Source: Clostridium sp. (GTDB lineage: Bacteria; Bacillota; Clostridia; Clostridiales; Clostridiaceae). Taken from it: 64,000 bases of DNA. Positions 1-8,979 of the stretch are shown in pieces. A program made the translations under genes and the position numbers. The notes beneath the pieces were generated by a model that saw only the letters and a list, made by a program, of their open reading frames with translations, was not told the origin of the DNA and did no database searches. The DNA lies in the NCBI GenBank assembly GCA_029851835.1, contig JARKVD010000028.1:1-64000 (forward strand), given 5' to 3'. The stretch's first letter is position 1. The number at the start of each line of letters is the position of its first letter.

Positions 1-105
1 GGTATAGCTGGACTTGGAGCTAAAGATATAATGGGATATTGTATAATTGACTTATTATATGCTGGATTAATAATAGGAGTTGGATTAACTGTATTCGGAA
101 TATAA
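1..105 (+). CDS. C-terminal end of a membrane protein (partial)
   Basis: The window opens in an ORF that reads in frame 1 to a TAA at 103-105. The 34 visible residues end in a hydrophobic helix rich in Gly, Ile and Leu with a short tail, like the last transmembrane segment of a secondary transporter. Too little is present to name the family. It is followed by a hairpin with a T run at 275-317. Confidence 0.5.
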   Translation, partial: GIAGLGAKDIMGYCIIDLLYAGLIIGVGLTVFGI

Positions 106-344
106 TTTTATAAAATAAAACTAAAAATCATAAAAGAAGCTGTTGAAAAATATAATAGTTAAAATGAATTAAGATTTGAAAATCTATTTGTTATGCATAA
201 AAAGAAAGTGTAAATTTTGGAGAATTTCAATAGTAAAACATTAATTTAAAAAATTTATATATGAAAAAGGAAACGGTGTTATAAAATGACTAAAAATCAT
301 TTTACAACACCATTTTTATAGAATCTATATATTTTAAAGAGATA
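106..344. other. Intergenic region with convergent terminator
   Basis: This AT-rich gap lies between the plus-strand membrane-protein end and the minus-strand LarA-family gene. Apart from the terminator at 275-317 I see no ORF or conserved RNA. Confidence 0.5.
275..317. terminator. Bidirectional intrinsic terminator
   Basis: Arms beginning GGTGTT and ending AACACC form a roughly 15-bp stem with one mismatch around a short A-rich loop, followed by a T run. It can serve both the upstream plus-strand gene and the minus-strand operon ending at 345. The hairpin closely resembles the one at 17310-17352. Confidence 0.8.
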
Positions 345-1613
345 TTAATCTACTTTCCAAAGTCCTAATGCAGGAGTTTTTACAAAGTAAATCTCTTCAC
401 CGTTATCTAAAGTGTTCCATCCATCTTTTAGTATATCAGGATTGTATAGTGCCGCTGCTTCTTCATAATCCATCCAGTCATAACCAACACTATTGATATC
501 TTCTTTTGAAAGATTCTCTGGACGAGTTGCATAAGTTATGTTAAAACGTCCATCAGATGAACCCTGAATTAAGTGAGCAGCAGCCATAATTTTATTTTCG
601 AAGGCACCCTTATTAAATAAATCTAAAATATAATCACGGCCTTTATATCCATAAGTTCTAGTCATATTATCCATTTCAGGATTTTCACCAAAGGCTTTTA
701 CACCAGGAGCTAGAATTATTAGATCGCCTCCATCAGCAACAGCCATTCGTGTACGGTATACACCTTTATTACCAACCCAAGTGGTTTTAAGTTCATATGG
801 GTCAAGGTAAGTTACTAGTTTTTTAGCTCTGCGTTCTACATGACAAATATTAAGCTTTGTAGCAAGATCAACAGCATACTCAAATGGTTTTCTAGATGGG
901 CCTACATATAATCCGTTTAAGGATAAAATGTCATCTTTTAAGGTGGTAACTGTTTGTATGTATACTAGTGGTAGTTTGCCATCTAGGAAATGCTGTTGGG
1001 CATAGTCGAAAACCTTACGCGCAGGTGAATCAGCCACACCTAGCGCTTTTTCCATTCCACATATTGCACTTAGCATATGTGATTTATTAATCATTTGACG
1101 TCCACCAACACCTACAAAAATATTTTTGCTGTAGTTAGCCATACCAACAACCTCGTGAGGGACAACTTGTCCAACTGAAAGTATCAGGTCATAGCCACCA
1201 TGAATTAGCTTTTCATTTACTTCAACTTCAATGTCAGTACAGTATAAGCCCTCAGAGATTTCTTCAATTACTTCTTGAGGTACTTTACCGATTGAAATTG
1301 TGTCAGTTTGCCAATGATGGATTAGGAAAGCTTCTTCTGGAATAACTCCAGCGAACATTTTTTTCTTTTCTTCATCGTCCATAGCCATATGTGTGCCAAG
1401 GGCAGGCATTACATGGACTGTAGCATATGGGCTTAATTTTTTATAGAGAACTTGAGTGATTTCACCGGCATATGAGTAGCAACGTGTAAAATCAGGTGGA
1501 ATAATTAATACTTTTTTTAGATTTGGATATTGCGCTAGTAATTGATTCATGCATAATTCTATTTCGCTCATAGATATTCCAGCATGTTCATTTGTGATAT
1601 ATATTTCCTTCAT
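345..1613 (-). CDS. LarA-family nickel-dependent hydroxyacid racemase/epimerase (candidate D-gluconate 2-epimerase)
   Basis: This 422-aa protein has LarA length and keeps the residues known for lactate racemase: a DFTR motif (D41, R44; DHTR in LarA), H75 in a GTH motif, H153 in a PH motif, K163 (the lysine that carries the nickel-pincer nucleotide) and H179. The 153-163-179 spacing equals that of LarA H174-K184-H200. LarA enzymes interconvert C2 epimers of 2-hydroxyacids using the NPN cofactor. The gene is last in an operon with uxuA and uxuB and has a strong AAGGAGG site. D-gluconate and D-mannonate are C2 epimers, and gluconate 2-epimerases have been reported in the LarA superfamily, so a gluconate/mannonate epimerase is the best inference from context. 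No larB, larC or larE is in the window. Confidence 0.8.
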   Translation of the reverse strand: MKEIYITNEHAGISMSEIELCMNQLLAQYPNLKKVLIIPPDFTRCYSYAGEITQVLYKKLSPYATVHVMPALGTHMAMDDEEKKKMFAGVIPEEAFLIHHWQTDTISIGKVPQEVIEEISEGLYCTDIEVEVNEKLIHGGYDLILSVGQVVPHEVVGMANYSKNIFVGVGGRQMINKSHMLSAICGMEKALGVADSPARKVFDYAQQHFLDGKLPLVYIQTVTTLKDDILSLNGLYVGPSRKPFEYAVDLATKLNICHVERRAKKLVTYLDPYELKTTWVGNKGVYRTRMAVADGGDLIILAPGVKAFGENPEMDNMTRTYGYKGRDYILDLFNKGAFENKIMAAAHLIQGSSDGRFNITYATRPENLSKEDINSVGYDWMDYEEAAALYNPDILKDGWNTLDNGEEIYFVKTPALGLWKVD

Positions 1614-1622
1614 GGGACCTCC

Positions 1623-3236
1623 TTATGCAGTGTACTTTTTTAATGCAGCACGAACGCTGCCAGGACCTGCTATTAGTTCTGTAAATAATTGTTCTACTTT
1701 TTCGCCTAAACCAGCTTCGTATAAGTTTACACCGAAGATTGCTTGGTTAGAAAGAAGAGGATATAAATCTTCATGGAAATCTCTATAGTCTCCAAGTTTT
1801 ATATTTTTAACACATTCCATTGAACTTTCAAGTAGTGGATCAGAACTTGGTATAAATGAATTACCATTGTCATCCACAGCTAAAAGATAACGGCACCATC
1901 CAGCTAATACAAGTGGTATAAGTTTTAAATCCTGTACATCTAAGTTTGGGCTTGCAGCATATGCTTTTATAGTTTCTCCAAAGCGTATAGCAAGTTTTTG
2001 AGATGTGTCAGTTGCTATACGTTGAGGTGTATCAGGCATAAATGGATTCGGAATACGTACCTGTAGAACTTCATCTATGAAATCCTTTGGTTTTATTATG
2101 CCAGGGTCAACAACCACAGGCAGACCTTCGGTATATCCTATAACCTCAACTAATTTTTTTAATTCAGCATCCTTCATTTCATCTGCAATTAAAGTGTAGT
2201 CAAGTAAACATCCATACACTGCAAGAGCGGTATGAAGAGGATTTAAACAAGTGCAGACTTTCATTTTTTCAACTTTATCTACAGTTTCTTTATCAGCAAA
2301 GATTATACCAGCCTCGTCTAAGTTGGGTCTTCCGTTAGGGAAGGCATCTTCAATAACAAGATACTCTGGTTCTTCTGCATTTACAAAGGCTGCAACATAA
2401 GTGTTTTTACTTGTAATAATAGCTTCTGTATCCTCAAAACCATCTTGCTTTAACATCTCTTTTACACTATCATCTGGTCTTGGAGTTATTTTATCGATCA
2501 TACTCCAAGGGAAGGTGATAAAGGATGGGTCTTCAATATAAGCAACAAAATCTTTTTCAACAAGGTCATTTTTAGCCCAATTCTCTGCGTAAGTAACAAC
2601 TGCATTATGAAGTTTTGTTCCATTATGAGAACAGTTATCCATACTAACAAGGGCAAGGGGAAGTTTTCCAGCTTTAAATCTAGTATAAACTAAAGCTGCT
2701 AATTTTCCTATATAGCTGACTGGTGATTCAGGTCCATTTTTAAAGTCTTCTTCTACATTAGGGAAGAAGCTTCCGTTAGCTGAGTATAGGTTATAGCCCT
2801 TTTCTGTTATTGTGAAGCTTGCCATTTGAAGTGATGAAGCAGAGAATATTTCTTTTAAACGATTCCAGTCATTGGCTTCTTCAGGATTAACAATCAAGGA
2901 TTCTGTAATGCTTCCAACCACTGTTTTTTCAATAGTTCCATTGGCTTTTAGAGTTACAAGAACACTAAGATTATCCTTTGGACGATACATTTTTTCTATT
3001 ATTTCATAATCAAAGCCTTCAGCTACGATAATACCTGTATTACTTTTACCAGTATTCAATAATTTTTGTTGTGCATTAGCTGTGAAAGCACGGAATATGT
3101 TTCCGGCACCAAAGTGAATCCAAGTAGGAGTTTCTTTAGTGTTTTTTTCGATTAATTTTCTATCATATTGGGGAAGGGCGAATTTTGCCGCTTCCCATAT
3201 TTCTTTATTATTTAATGAATCTTGTGATAATTTCAT
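1623..3236 (-). CDS. uxuB: Fructuronate reductase / mannitol dehydrogenase family protein
   Basis: This 537-aa protein of the polyol dehydrogenase family would reduce D-fructuronate to D-mannonate with NADH. The N-terminal Rossmann region carries the HFGAGNIFRAF motif. The middle has the SMDNCSHNG motif and the C-terminal half has the CLNPLHTALA helix typical of the family, with the catalytic-lysine region. I chose the ATG at 3236, not one 17 codons upstream, because a GAGGTAGG site precedes it and the longer form would overlap uxuA. It lies 16 bp after uxuA and 9 bp before the LarA-family gene, so the three are cotranscribed. Function as fructuronate reductase rests on the uxuA neighbour. 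Confidence 0.9.
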   Translation of the reverse strand: MKLSQDSLNNKEIWEAAKFALPQYDRKLIEKNTKETPTWIHFGAGNIFRAFTANAQQKLLNTGKSNTGIIVAEGFDYEIIEKMYRPKDNLSVLVTLKANGTIEKTVVGSITESLIVNPEEANDWNRLKEIFSASSLQMASFTITEKGYNLYSANGSFFPNVEEDFKNGPESPVSYIGKLAALVYTRFKAGKLPLALVSMDNCSHNGTKLHNAVVTYAENWAKNDLVEKDFVAYIEDPSFITFPWSMIDKITPRPDDSVKEMLKQDGFEDTEAIITSKNTYVAAFVNAEEPEYLVIEDAFPNGRPNLDEAGIIFADKETVDKVEKMKVCTCLNPLHTALAVYGCLLDYTLIADEMKDAELKKLVEVIGYTEGLPVVVDPGIIKPKDFIDEVLQVRIPNPFMPDTPQRIATDTSQKLAIRFGETIKAYAASPNLDVQDLKLIPLVLAGWCRYLLAVDDNGNSFIPSSDPLLESSMECVKNIKLGDYRDFHEDLYPLLSNQAIFGVNLYEAGLGEKVEQLFTELIAGPGSVRAALKKYTA

Positions 3237-3252
3237 AAAACCTACCTCGCTA

Positions 3253-4293
3253 TTAAGATAATTTATCAAGGGTTTCCCAAATTCCATTTAAGTAGGTAGC
3301 ACCTAAAGCTCTATCATAAAGCCCGTAACCTGGTCTGCCGGTTTCACCCCATATCATTCTTCCATGGTCAGGTCTGATATAACCATCAAAACCATTTTTG
3401 TGAAGAGAAGCCATTATTCTTACCATATCTAAGCTTCCACATGGTGAATAGTGAGCAGCTTCTTCGAATCCACCCTCTAAAATTTTAACATTTCTTAGGT
3501 GCACAAAATGAACTCTTCCCATAGCTGAATATTTATCTGCCAAATGAACCAAATCATTTGAAGGAGATACGCCTAGAGAGCCTGTGCAAAGAGTTAAACC
3601 GTTATATTTGCTATCAACTAGACTAAGCATACGATCTAAATTTTTCTCGCAAGTGATTATTCTTGGAAGACCAAAAATACTCCAAGGTGGATCATCCTGA
3701 TGGATGGCCATTTTGATATCATATTCCTCAGCAACAGGAATTATTTCTTTAAGGAAAAATTCTAAGTTGCTCCAAAGATCTTCTTCTGTGATTTTTGAAT
3801 ATTCGTCAAATACTTGCTTTAAAGTTTCTTTAGTGTAGCTTGAATCCCATCCTGGAAGAGATAGTTCTCCAGTTAGAGGATCCATTTTTTCGATTTGCTC
3901 TGGATAATAAACTAAAGCGTTTGAACCATCTGATAGTTCTTTATCTAATTGAGTTCTTGTCCAGTCAAATACAGGCATGAAGTTATAACATATTACCTTT
4001 ACACCGGCTTTAGCTAATCTTCTTATATTTTCTTTATAATTCTCTATGTATTTTACACGAGTTTCTTTACCTAATTTAATATCTTCATGGACAGGTACGC
4101 TTTCGATTACATCGAAGGCAAGTCCAGCAGCTTCTACCTTATTTTTTAAAGATGTAATGCTATCTTCGCCCCACACCTCTCCAACAGGAACATTATAAAT
4201 TGCAGTAACTATAGTGCTCATATTAGGGATTTGCTTGATTTTTTCTAATGTAACAGCATCATCATCGCCATACCAACGAAATGACATTTTCAT
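3253..4293 (-). CDS. uxuA: Mannonate dehydratase
   Basis: This 346-aa TIM-barrel enzyme dehydrates D-mannonate to 2-keto-3-deoxy-D-gluconate (KDG). The expected metal ligands are visible: H198 in AIHQDDPP, C236 in LCTGSLG, H265 in HLRN and D309 in RPDHGR. The N-terminus FRWYG and the GWDSSYT segment are also typical of UxuA. The ATG at 4293 is preceded by AAAGGAG. The gene follows the dehydrogenase gene by 30 bp and precedes uxuB. KDG made here needs a KDG kinase or aldolase. No kdgK or eda is in the window, but an aldolase of the DapA family lies at 16380. Confidence 0.95.
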   Translation of the reverse strand: MKMSFRWYGDDDAVTLEKIKQIPNMSTIVTAIYNVPVGEVWGEDSITSLKNKVEAAGLAFDVIESVPVHEDIKLGKETRVKYIENYKENIRRLAKAGVKVICYNFMPVFDWTRTQLDKELSDGSNALVYYPEQIEKMDPLTGELSLPGWDSSYTKETLKQVFDEYSKITEEDLWSNLEFFLKEIIPVAEEYDIKMAIHQDDPPWSIFGLPRIITCEKNLDRMLSLVDSKYNGLTLCTGSLGVSPSNDLVHLADKYSAMGRVHFVHLRNVKILEGGFEEAAHYSPCGSLDMVRIMASLHKNGFDGYIRPDHGRMIWGETGRPGYGLYDRALGATYLNGIWETLDKLS

Positions 4294-4323
4294 AAATGAC
4301 AGTCTCCTTTCATTCCTTTATTA

Positions 4324-5346
4324 TTAATCTTCAAATTTTAAAACTATTTTCAACACATCTTGAGGATGATTTTTTATCATATCTAAAGCTTCCATTATGT
4401 CTTTGTAATTGAATGCTTTTGTCATTAACTGCTCAGGATTTAAAGAATTGTCTTCAAAACCAGCAATTACCTCATCGAAGCAGTTACAGTTTAATCTTGA
4501 ACCAACAATAGTTAATTCTTTTTTAGTTATTTCAGCCATTGATATAGCTGAAGGCTGATTTTTAAGTCCAATAACAACTACGCGTCCTGCAGGGCATGCT
4601 AATTGTACGGATTGTTCAAAAGAGGAAGGGATACATACTGTATCTATTACAACAGGTATGCCTTCGCCATCTGTAAATTTCATTAATCTCTCTTCAAGAT
4701 TTTCTTCAGAAACAAGCACTACTTCATCAGCACCCATAGAAAGAGCTTTGTCTAAACGCTCTCTTACTAAGTCGGTCATAATTACATCAGCACCGTTTCT
4801 TTTAGCAACTTGCATTGCAGCTATTCCTATTGGGCCTGATCCCATAATAAGAACTTTATCACCTTTAGTTATTTGAGCACGATTATTTATTTCCATACCG
4901 ATTGTAAATGGTTCAACTATACCTAGTAAAGAGTCATCAAAGTCTTTTGTGAATTTATGAATGTTTTTTTCGCTTGCTGAGATATACTCTGCAAAGCCAC
5001 CATCTCTATGAACACCCATTACTTCTAAATTTGCACATACGTTGTGACGTCCTATTTTGCAGGCATAGCATTCTCCACAGCTTACCACTGGATCCACAGC
5101 TACCTTATCGCCTATTTTTATAGAAGTAACATCAGAACCAACTTCTGTAACGATTCCACCAAATTCATGGCCTATAAGTCTTGGATAAGTTGCTAATGAG
5201 TTAGTGCCATTCCAAATACCAATATCTGAACCACAGATACCACCAGAAGTAATTTTAACAATCACATCATCTGGTTTTGTTATTGTTGGTTTTGGAACTT
5301 CTACAATTTGAACATTAAATGGTTCAATAACTTTTATAGCTTTCAT
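4324..5346 (-). CDS. Zn-dependent alcohol dehydrogenase, likely hexonate 5-dehydrogenase
   Basis: This 340-aa medium-chain dehydrogenase has catalytic zinc ligands C38, H60 and E61, and four structural-zinc cysteines C90, C93, C96 and C104. A GSGPIG dinucleotide-binding turn lies at 169-174, with D192 at the end of the second strand, which favours NAD over NADP. Its closest remembered relatives are the LgoD/RspB group: the DPVVSCG and GVHRDGGFAEY segments are shared with E. coli L-galactonate 5-dehydrogenase. It is the first gene of the minus-strand uxu operon, so a hexonate to keto-hexonate (for example fructuronate or tagaturonate) oxidation is likely. The exact sugar acid cannot be read from sequence. 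A GAGGTG site precedes the ATG. Confidence 0.8.
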   Translation of the reverse strand: MKAIKVIEPFNVQIVEVPKPTITKPDDVIVKITSGGICGSDIGIWNGTNSLATYPRLIGHEFGGIVTEVGSDVTSIKIGDKVAVDPVVSCGECYACKIGRHNVCANLEVMGVHRDGGFAEYISASEKNIHKFTKDFDDSLLGIVEPFTIGMEINNRAQITKGDKVLIMGSGPIGIAAMQVAKRNGADVIMTDLVRERLDKALSMGADEVVLVSEENLEERLMKFTDGEGIPVVIDTVCIPSSFEQSVQLACPAGRVVVIGLKNQPSAISMAEITKKELTIVGSRLNCNCFDEVIAGFEDNSLNPEQLMTKAFNYKDIMEALDMIKNHPQDVLKIVLKFED

Positions 5347-5753
5347 TTTAACACCTCATATATAAAATTTAATTCTTTTCATGAAATACCTAATATATTA
5401 GATTTAAATAATATGCTTAATATTGATATATATTTGGTAAAATAAGGGGATAGATGTAATTATAAGGTCATATAAAATATAAATTCAATGTAAAAATTTA
5501 AATTGATATATTAGTTAGGTGTAACATTAATATATCAGATGAAAAAATAATTATCAATACTTAAAATTTAAAATTATTAGAAAAATAATACGCCGAAATT
5601 ACTGCATTTAAATGAAGTATAAAATACTGGTGGCAAAAAAATATTTTTTTAAAATTAATATATTAAATAGAAAATGGTAAAAAAAATTCAAATGGTTTAT
5701 ACTATTAATATATTAATTGTTAAATAAAACAACAAAAAGTTGAGGAGAATAAA
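5347..5753. promoter_or_regulatory. Divergent control region of uxu operon and GntR gene
   Basis: This 407-bp, very AT-rich region contains 12-bp palindromes or near-palindromes at 5390-5401 (CTAATATATTAG), 5503-5514 (TTGATATATTAG), 5527-5538 (TTAATATATCAG), 5655-5666 and 5705-5716 (TTAATATATTAA twice). The first lies over a plausible minus-strand -10 (TATATT) with TTAAGC 17 bp upstream. The last two bracket a possible plus-strand -10 (TATACT at 5698). These are candidate operators for the FCD GntR encoded at 5754. The same motif recurs in front of gntP. Confidence 0.6.
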
Positions 5754-6461
5754 ATGAAAAACATAAAAATTCTAGAAAAAAAAGAAAATGAGAATAATAG
5801 AGAATATGCTTATAGGTTATTGAGGTATAACATAATGAGTCTTCAAATATTACCAGGAGCAGCAATAAATGAAAGTGAGTTAGCTGAATTGTTAAATGTT
5901 AGTAGAACCCCTATAAGAGAAGCGGTTCTAATGTTGAAGGATGAATCTTTAATTGAGGTATATCCTCAAAGTGGATCTAAGGTATCACTTATAGATGTTG
6001 ATATTTTGAAGGAAGGATTTTTCTTAAGATCAACTATTGAACCGGAGATAATTGCTCAATTAGCGGGAAACATAGGGCGTGAGTATACTGTAAGGATGAG
6101 GAGAAATCTAAAAAAACAAGAAGAAATATTAGAGCTTAATGAACAAGAAAGAGTTGATATGTTCTTTAAAACAGATGATAAGTTTCATCATATTATTTAT
6201 GAGGCAGCAAATAAAGATACGATTTGGCAGGCAATGAAAAGAGTTAGTTCTCATTATGATAGAGTTAGATATATTGATGCAATAATGAATAATAGAAATT
6301 TAAATGAAATACTAAGAGAACATCATAAAATTTATTACTTGTTGTTAATAGGTTTTGCTGATGATTATGATTTGAGATTGTTTTACAATAGTCATTTAGG
6401 AAGTTATAGACAAAAGTTTCAGCAGATTTTGGAGAGGTTTCCGGAGTATTTTAAGATATAA
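5754..6461 (+). CDS. GntR-family (FCD) transcriptional regulator of the uxu/gntP cluster
   Basis: This 235-aa protein has an N-terminal winged helix (about residues 12-75, with LLNVSRTPIREAVLML as the recognition helix) and a C-terminal all-alpha FCD ligand domain. The latter contains D and H residues (for example DDKFHHIIYEAA) typical of metal-assisted acid binding. Regulators of this class usually bind sugar acids or carboxylates and repress. The gene is divergent from the uxu operon and upstream of gntP. A GAGGAG site precedes the ATG. It probably acts through the palindromes described in the flanking control regions. The inducer is inferred to be a hexonate or hexuronate. Confidence 0.88.
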   Translation: MKNIKILEKKENENNREYAYRLLRYNIMSLQILPGAAINESELAELLNVSRTPIREAVLMLKDESLIEVYPQSGSKVSLIDVDILKEGFFLRSTIEPEIIAQLAGNIGREYTVRMRRNLKKQEEILELNEQERVDMFFKTDDKFHHIIYEAANKDTIWQAMKRVSSHYDRVRYIDAIMNNRNLNEILREHHKIYYLLLIGFADDYDLRLFYNSHLGSYRQKFQQILERFPEYFKI

Positions 6462-6505
6462 CACAACGATATAATTTTAAAATAAAAAATTATCAGATAA
6501 TTATG

Positions 6506-6536
6506 TTGACGTATACATTTTTATCTGATATATTAG
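6506..6536 (+). promoter_or_regulatory. sigma-A promoter with overlapping GntR-type operator upstream of gntP
   Basis: TTGACG at 6506-6511 and TATATT at 6529-6534 are 17 bp apart. The palindromic CTGATATATTAG at 6525-6536 overlies the -10 and matches the motif in the uxu control region, so repressor binding would block RNA polymerase. A GTATAC repeat and a TGACGTCA palindrome nearby may be further sites. Confidence 0.7.
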
Positions 6537-6621
6537 TTTCAGGGAATGGGTGTGACGTCATACGTATACATGTAAAAATTGTGTAAGTTAGGGACTAATA
6601 TGAAAAACGGGGGGGACATTT

Positions 6622-8019
6622 ATGTTTTCAGGAGAAATGGTTACAGGACCATTACTAATAGGTATTTTTATTTTAGCGATTGCTACTTTATTACTTTTAA
6701 TTATTAAGTTTAAGTTAAATGCTTTCGTAGCTCTACTAGTAACAGCATATGCAACTGGTATGTTAGTTAACATGCCATTAGCAGATGTTAGTTCGACTAT
6801 TACCAATGGTTTTGGAAGTACGCTCAGCGGTATAGGATTGGTAACAGGACTTGGGGTAATGTTAGGAATGTTCATGTATGAATCGGGTGGTATCGAGTCT
6901 ATAGCAAATAACATTTTAAACAGTTTTGGAGAGAAGAGATCGCCTCATGCTGTAGCACTATCTGGATTTATAACGGGTATTCCGGTATTTGGGGATGTTG
7001 TGTATATCATGTTTGCTCCAATGCTACGTGTTTTATCTAAGAAAACAAAGATATCTATGGTAAACTTTGCTTGTGCTATTTCAGTAGCTACAACTTGTAC
7101 ATTTGCATTAGTATTACCTACAGCTCCACCACTTGCTGTTGCTGAAGAATTAGGAATTGAAATAGGAATATTCTTCTTCTACGCATTAATATCAGCATTT
7201 GTGGGAATGATTGTTGGTGGTATATTATATGGATCTTACCTAAATAAACAAGATCACAAAAATAATCATTTCTATACTTTTGAAGATTTAGATGATGAAG
7301 CGGCTGCAACTAGTGCTAAGAATGAAAAGGATAACAGAAATAAAATGGGGGCTGCGAAAGCTTTATCTATATTATTAGTTCCAATAGTTCTTATCTTACT
7401 AGGAAGTTTCGTACCATTAGCATTAGGACAAGATTCAGCAATTGTACCTTATGTTAAGTTTATAGGTGATAAAAACTTTGCGATGCTTTGTGGTGCAATT
7501 TATGCAGCAATTATATCTAGAAAATATATACAAAAATCAATTACTGACATAATGGGTGAAGCTGCAGATCAAGTTGGCCTTGTATTACTTATAACTGGAG
7601 CAGGTGGAGCTTTTGGTAAAATACTTCAAGCAACAGGAATAGCTGATTATATAGCTGGTACATTATCAAGTTTCAGTATTCCAATATTAGTACTTTGCTT
7701 CTTAATTTCACAAATAATTCGTTGTGCACAAGGATCTACAACAGTTGCGTTAATGACAACTGCTGCTATTATGTCTAGTACTATCGCTACAAGTACAGTA
7801 TCTCCAATTCTTTGTGCAATTGCAATTTGTGCTGGAGGAATAGGTTTATCAATGCCGAATGACTCAGGATTCTGGGCAATTAGCAGATTCTTTAAAATCT
7901 CTGTTACAGACACATTGCGTGGGTGGAGTATGGGAGGATTTATTGCTGGTCTATCAATATTAGTATTTGTATCAATCCTGTCATTATTCCAAAACTTCTT
8001 ACCTGGACTTATGATGTAG
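6622..8019 (+). CDS. gntP: GntP-family gluconate/sugar-acid permease
   Basis: This 465-aa integral membrane protein has about 12-14 hydrophobic segments and is of the gluconate:H+ symporter family. Family features include a G-rich LVTGLGVMLGMFMYESGG stretch (about 72-89), FGDVVYIMFAP, and the C-terminal AQGSTTVALMTTAAI and MPNDSGFW segments. It probably imports D-gluconate or a related hexonate. A GGGGGGG site precedes the ATG. It follows the FCD regulator by about 160 bp and has its own promoter and operator. A cytoplasmic loop around residues 212-240 is charged. Transport of gluconate fits the LarA-type epimerase encoded in the divergent operon. Confidence 0.9.
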   Translation: MFSGEMVTGPLLIGIFILAIATLLLLIIKFKLNAFVALLVTAYATGMLVNMPLADVSSTITNGFGSTLSGIGLVTGLGVMLGMFMYESGGIESIANNILNSFGEKRSPHAVALSGFITGIPVFGDVVYIMFAPMLRVLSKKTKISMVNFACAISVATTCTFALVLPTAPPLAVAEELGIEIGIFFFYALISAFVGMIVGGILYGSYLNKQDHKNNHFYTFEDLDDEAAATSAKNEKDNRNKMGAAKALSILLVPIVLILLGSFVPLALGQDSAIVPYVKFIGDKNFAMLCGAIYAAIISRKYIQKSITDIMGEAADQVGLVLLITGAGGAFGKILQATGIADYIAGTLSSFSIPILVLCFLISQIIRCAQGSTTVALMTTAAIMSSTIATSTVSPILCAIAICAGGIGLSMPNDSGFWAISRFFKISVTDTLRGWSMGGFIAGLSILVFVSILSLFQNFLPGLMM

Positions 8020-8022
8020 TTT

Positions 8023-8080
8023 AAAGAGACGGAGTAAATAAAAGGGGCTGCATATTAGAAAGTAATATCAGTCTCTTTTT
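8023..8080 (+). terminator. Possible terminator after gntP
   Basis: AAAGAGAC and GTCTCTTT pair around an inner hairpin (CTG..ATATTA / TAATATCAG) and are followed by a T run. The branched shape makes it less certain than the other terminators here. Confidence 0.5.
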
Positions 8081-8124
8081 ATATTAAATTTTTGTCTTAA
8101 AATTATAATTTATAAATATTATGT

Positions 8125-8151
8125 TATAATATGGCAGAAAGGAAATTCTGC
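8125..8151 (+). promoter_or_regulatory. -10 element and GCAGAA/TTCTGC inverted repeat before second GntR gene
   Basis: TATAAT at 8125-8130 is followed at 8134-8151 by GCAGAA, a 6-nt spacer and TTCTGC. The repeat would lie at the transcription start and is a candidate autoregulatory operator for the GntR protein encoded just downstream. No good -35 was seen. Confidence 0.45.
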
Positions 8152-8163
8152 GAGGTAAAAATT

Positions 8164-8874
8164 ATGAACAAGGTAACTGAAAATTTAAAATCTCTAAATG
8201 AGGATAAAATGTCACTTTCAACGAAAGTTGCTACACAAATTGAGGAGCTTATAATTGGAAGAAAACTGAGGGTTGGGGAAAAATTACCAAATGAATTCGA
8301 GATGGCTAAACAACTGAACGTTGGAAGAGGAAGTATACGTGAAGCTATAAAGATTTTGGTATCTAGAAATGTTGTAGAGATTAAGCGAGGGCGTGGAACT
8401 TTTGTATGTGATAAACCTGGTCTAGTAAAGGATCCCTTGGGATTTGCATTTACTAAAAATAGGCTTAAGCTGGCATTGGATATTTATGAGTTTAGAATGA
8501 TTATGGAAACTGAAATGGCTGCATTGGCAGCTGAAAGAGCATCAGATGAAGAAATTGAAGAAATTGAAAGAGCTGCTATTGAAGTAGAAGAATTGTGTAA
8601 AAAAGGACTAGATCATAAGGAAAAGGATGCTTTTCTACATGAATTAATTGCTAAGAGTACAAAAAATCAAGTTATGATAAATATAATACCTGTTATTCTT
8701 TCAGGTGTGGAATTGTTTATAAGTATTACAGATTCAACATTAAAGAAAGAAACTATATTAACTCATAGGATGATTGTAGATGCTATAAAAGAGAGGAATC
8801 CAGAAAATGCTAAGGCAGCAATGACTAAGCATATAGAGTCTAATATACATAAAATAAAAAATATGAGTGAATAA
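8164..8874 (+). CDS. GntR-family (FadR/FCD) transcriptional regulator
   Basis: This 236-aa protein has a winged helix at about 15-85 (MAKQLNVGRGSIREAIKIL as the HTH, then the RGRGTFV wing) and an FCD effector domain after it. I prefer the ATG at 8164, which has a GAGGT site. The earlier ATG at 8131 lies on the promoter -10 and would give an unlikely 11-residue extension. It directly precedes an aldonate dehydratase/SDR pair and most likely controls it in response to a sugar acid. It is one of three FCD regulators within 9 kb. Confidence 0.85.
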   Translation: MNKVTENLKSLNEDKMSLSTKVATQIEELIIGRKLRVGEKLPNEFEMAKQLNVGRGSIREAIKILVSRNVVEIKRGRGTFVCDKPGLVKDPLGFAFTKNRLKLALDIYEFRMIMETEMAALAAERASDEEIEEIERAAIEVEELCKKGLDHKEKDAFLHELIAKSTKNQVMINIIPVILSGVELFISITDSTLKKETILTHRMIVDAIKERNPENAKAAMTKHIESNIHKIKNMSE

Positions 8875-8979
8875 TTTAAGTTAAAAGTTACTTCTTAAAA
8901 CAGAGATGAAAGTAAATTATTAAATATAATTTTATTATATAAAAACAGGAAATCATTTAACATGAGGGAGACAGAAAAG

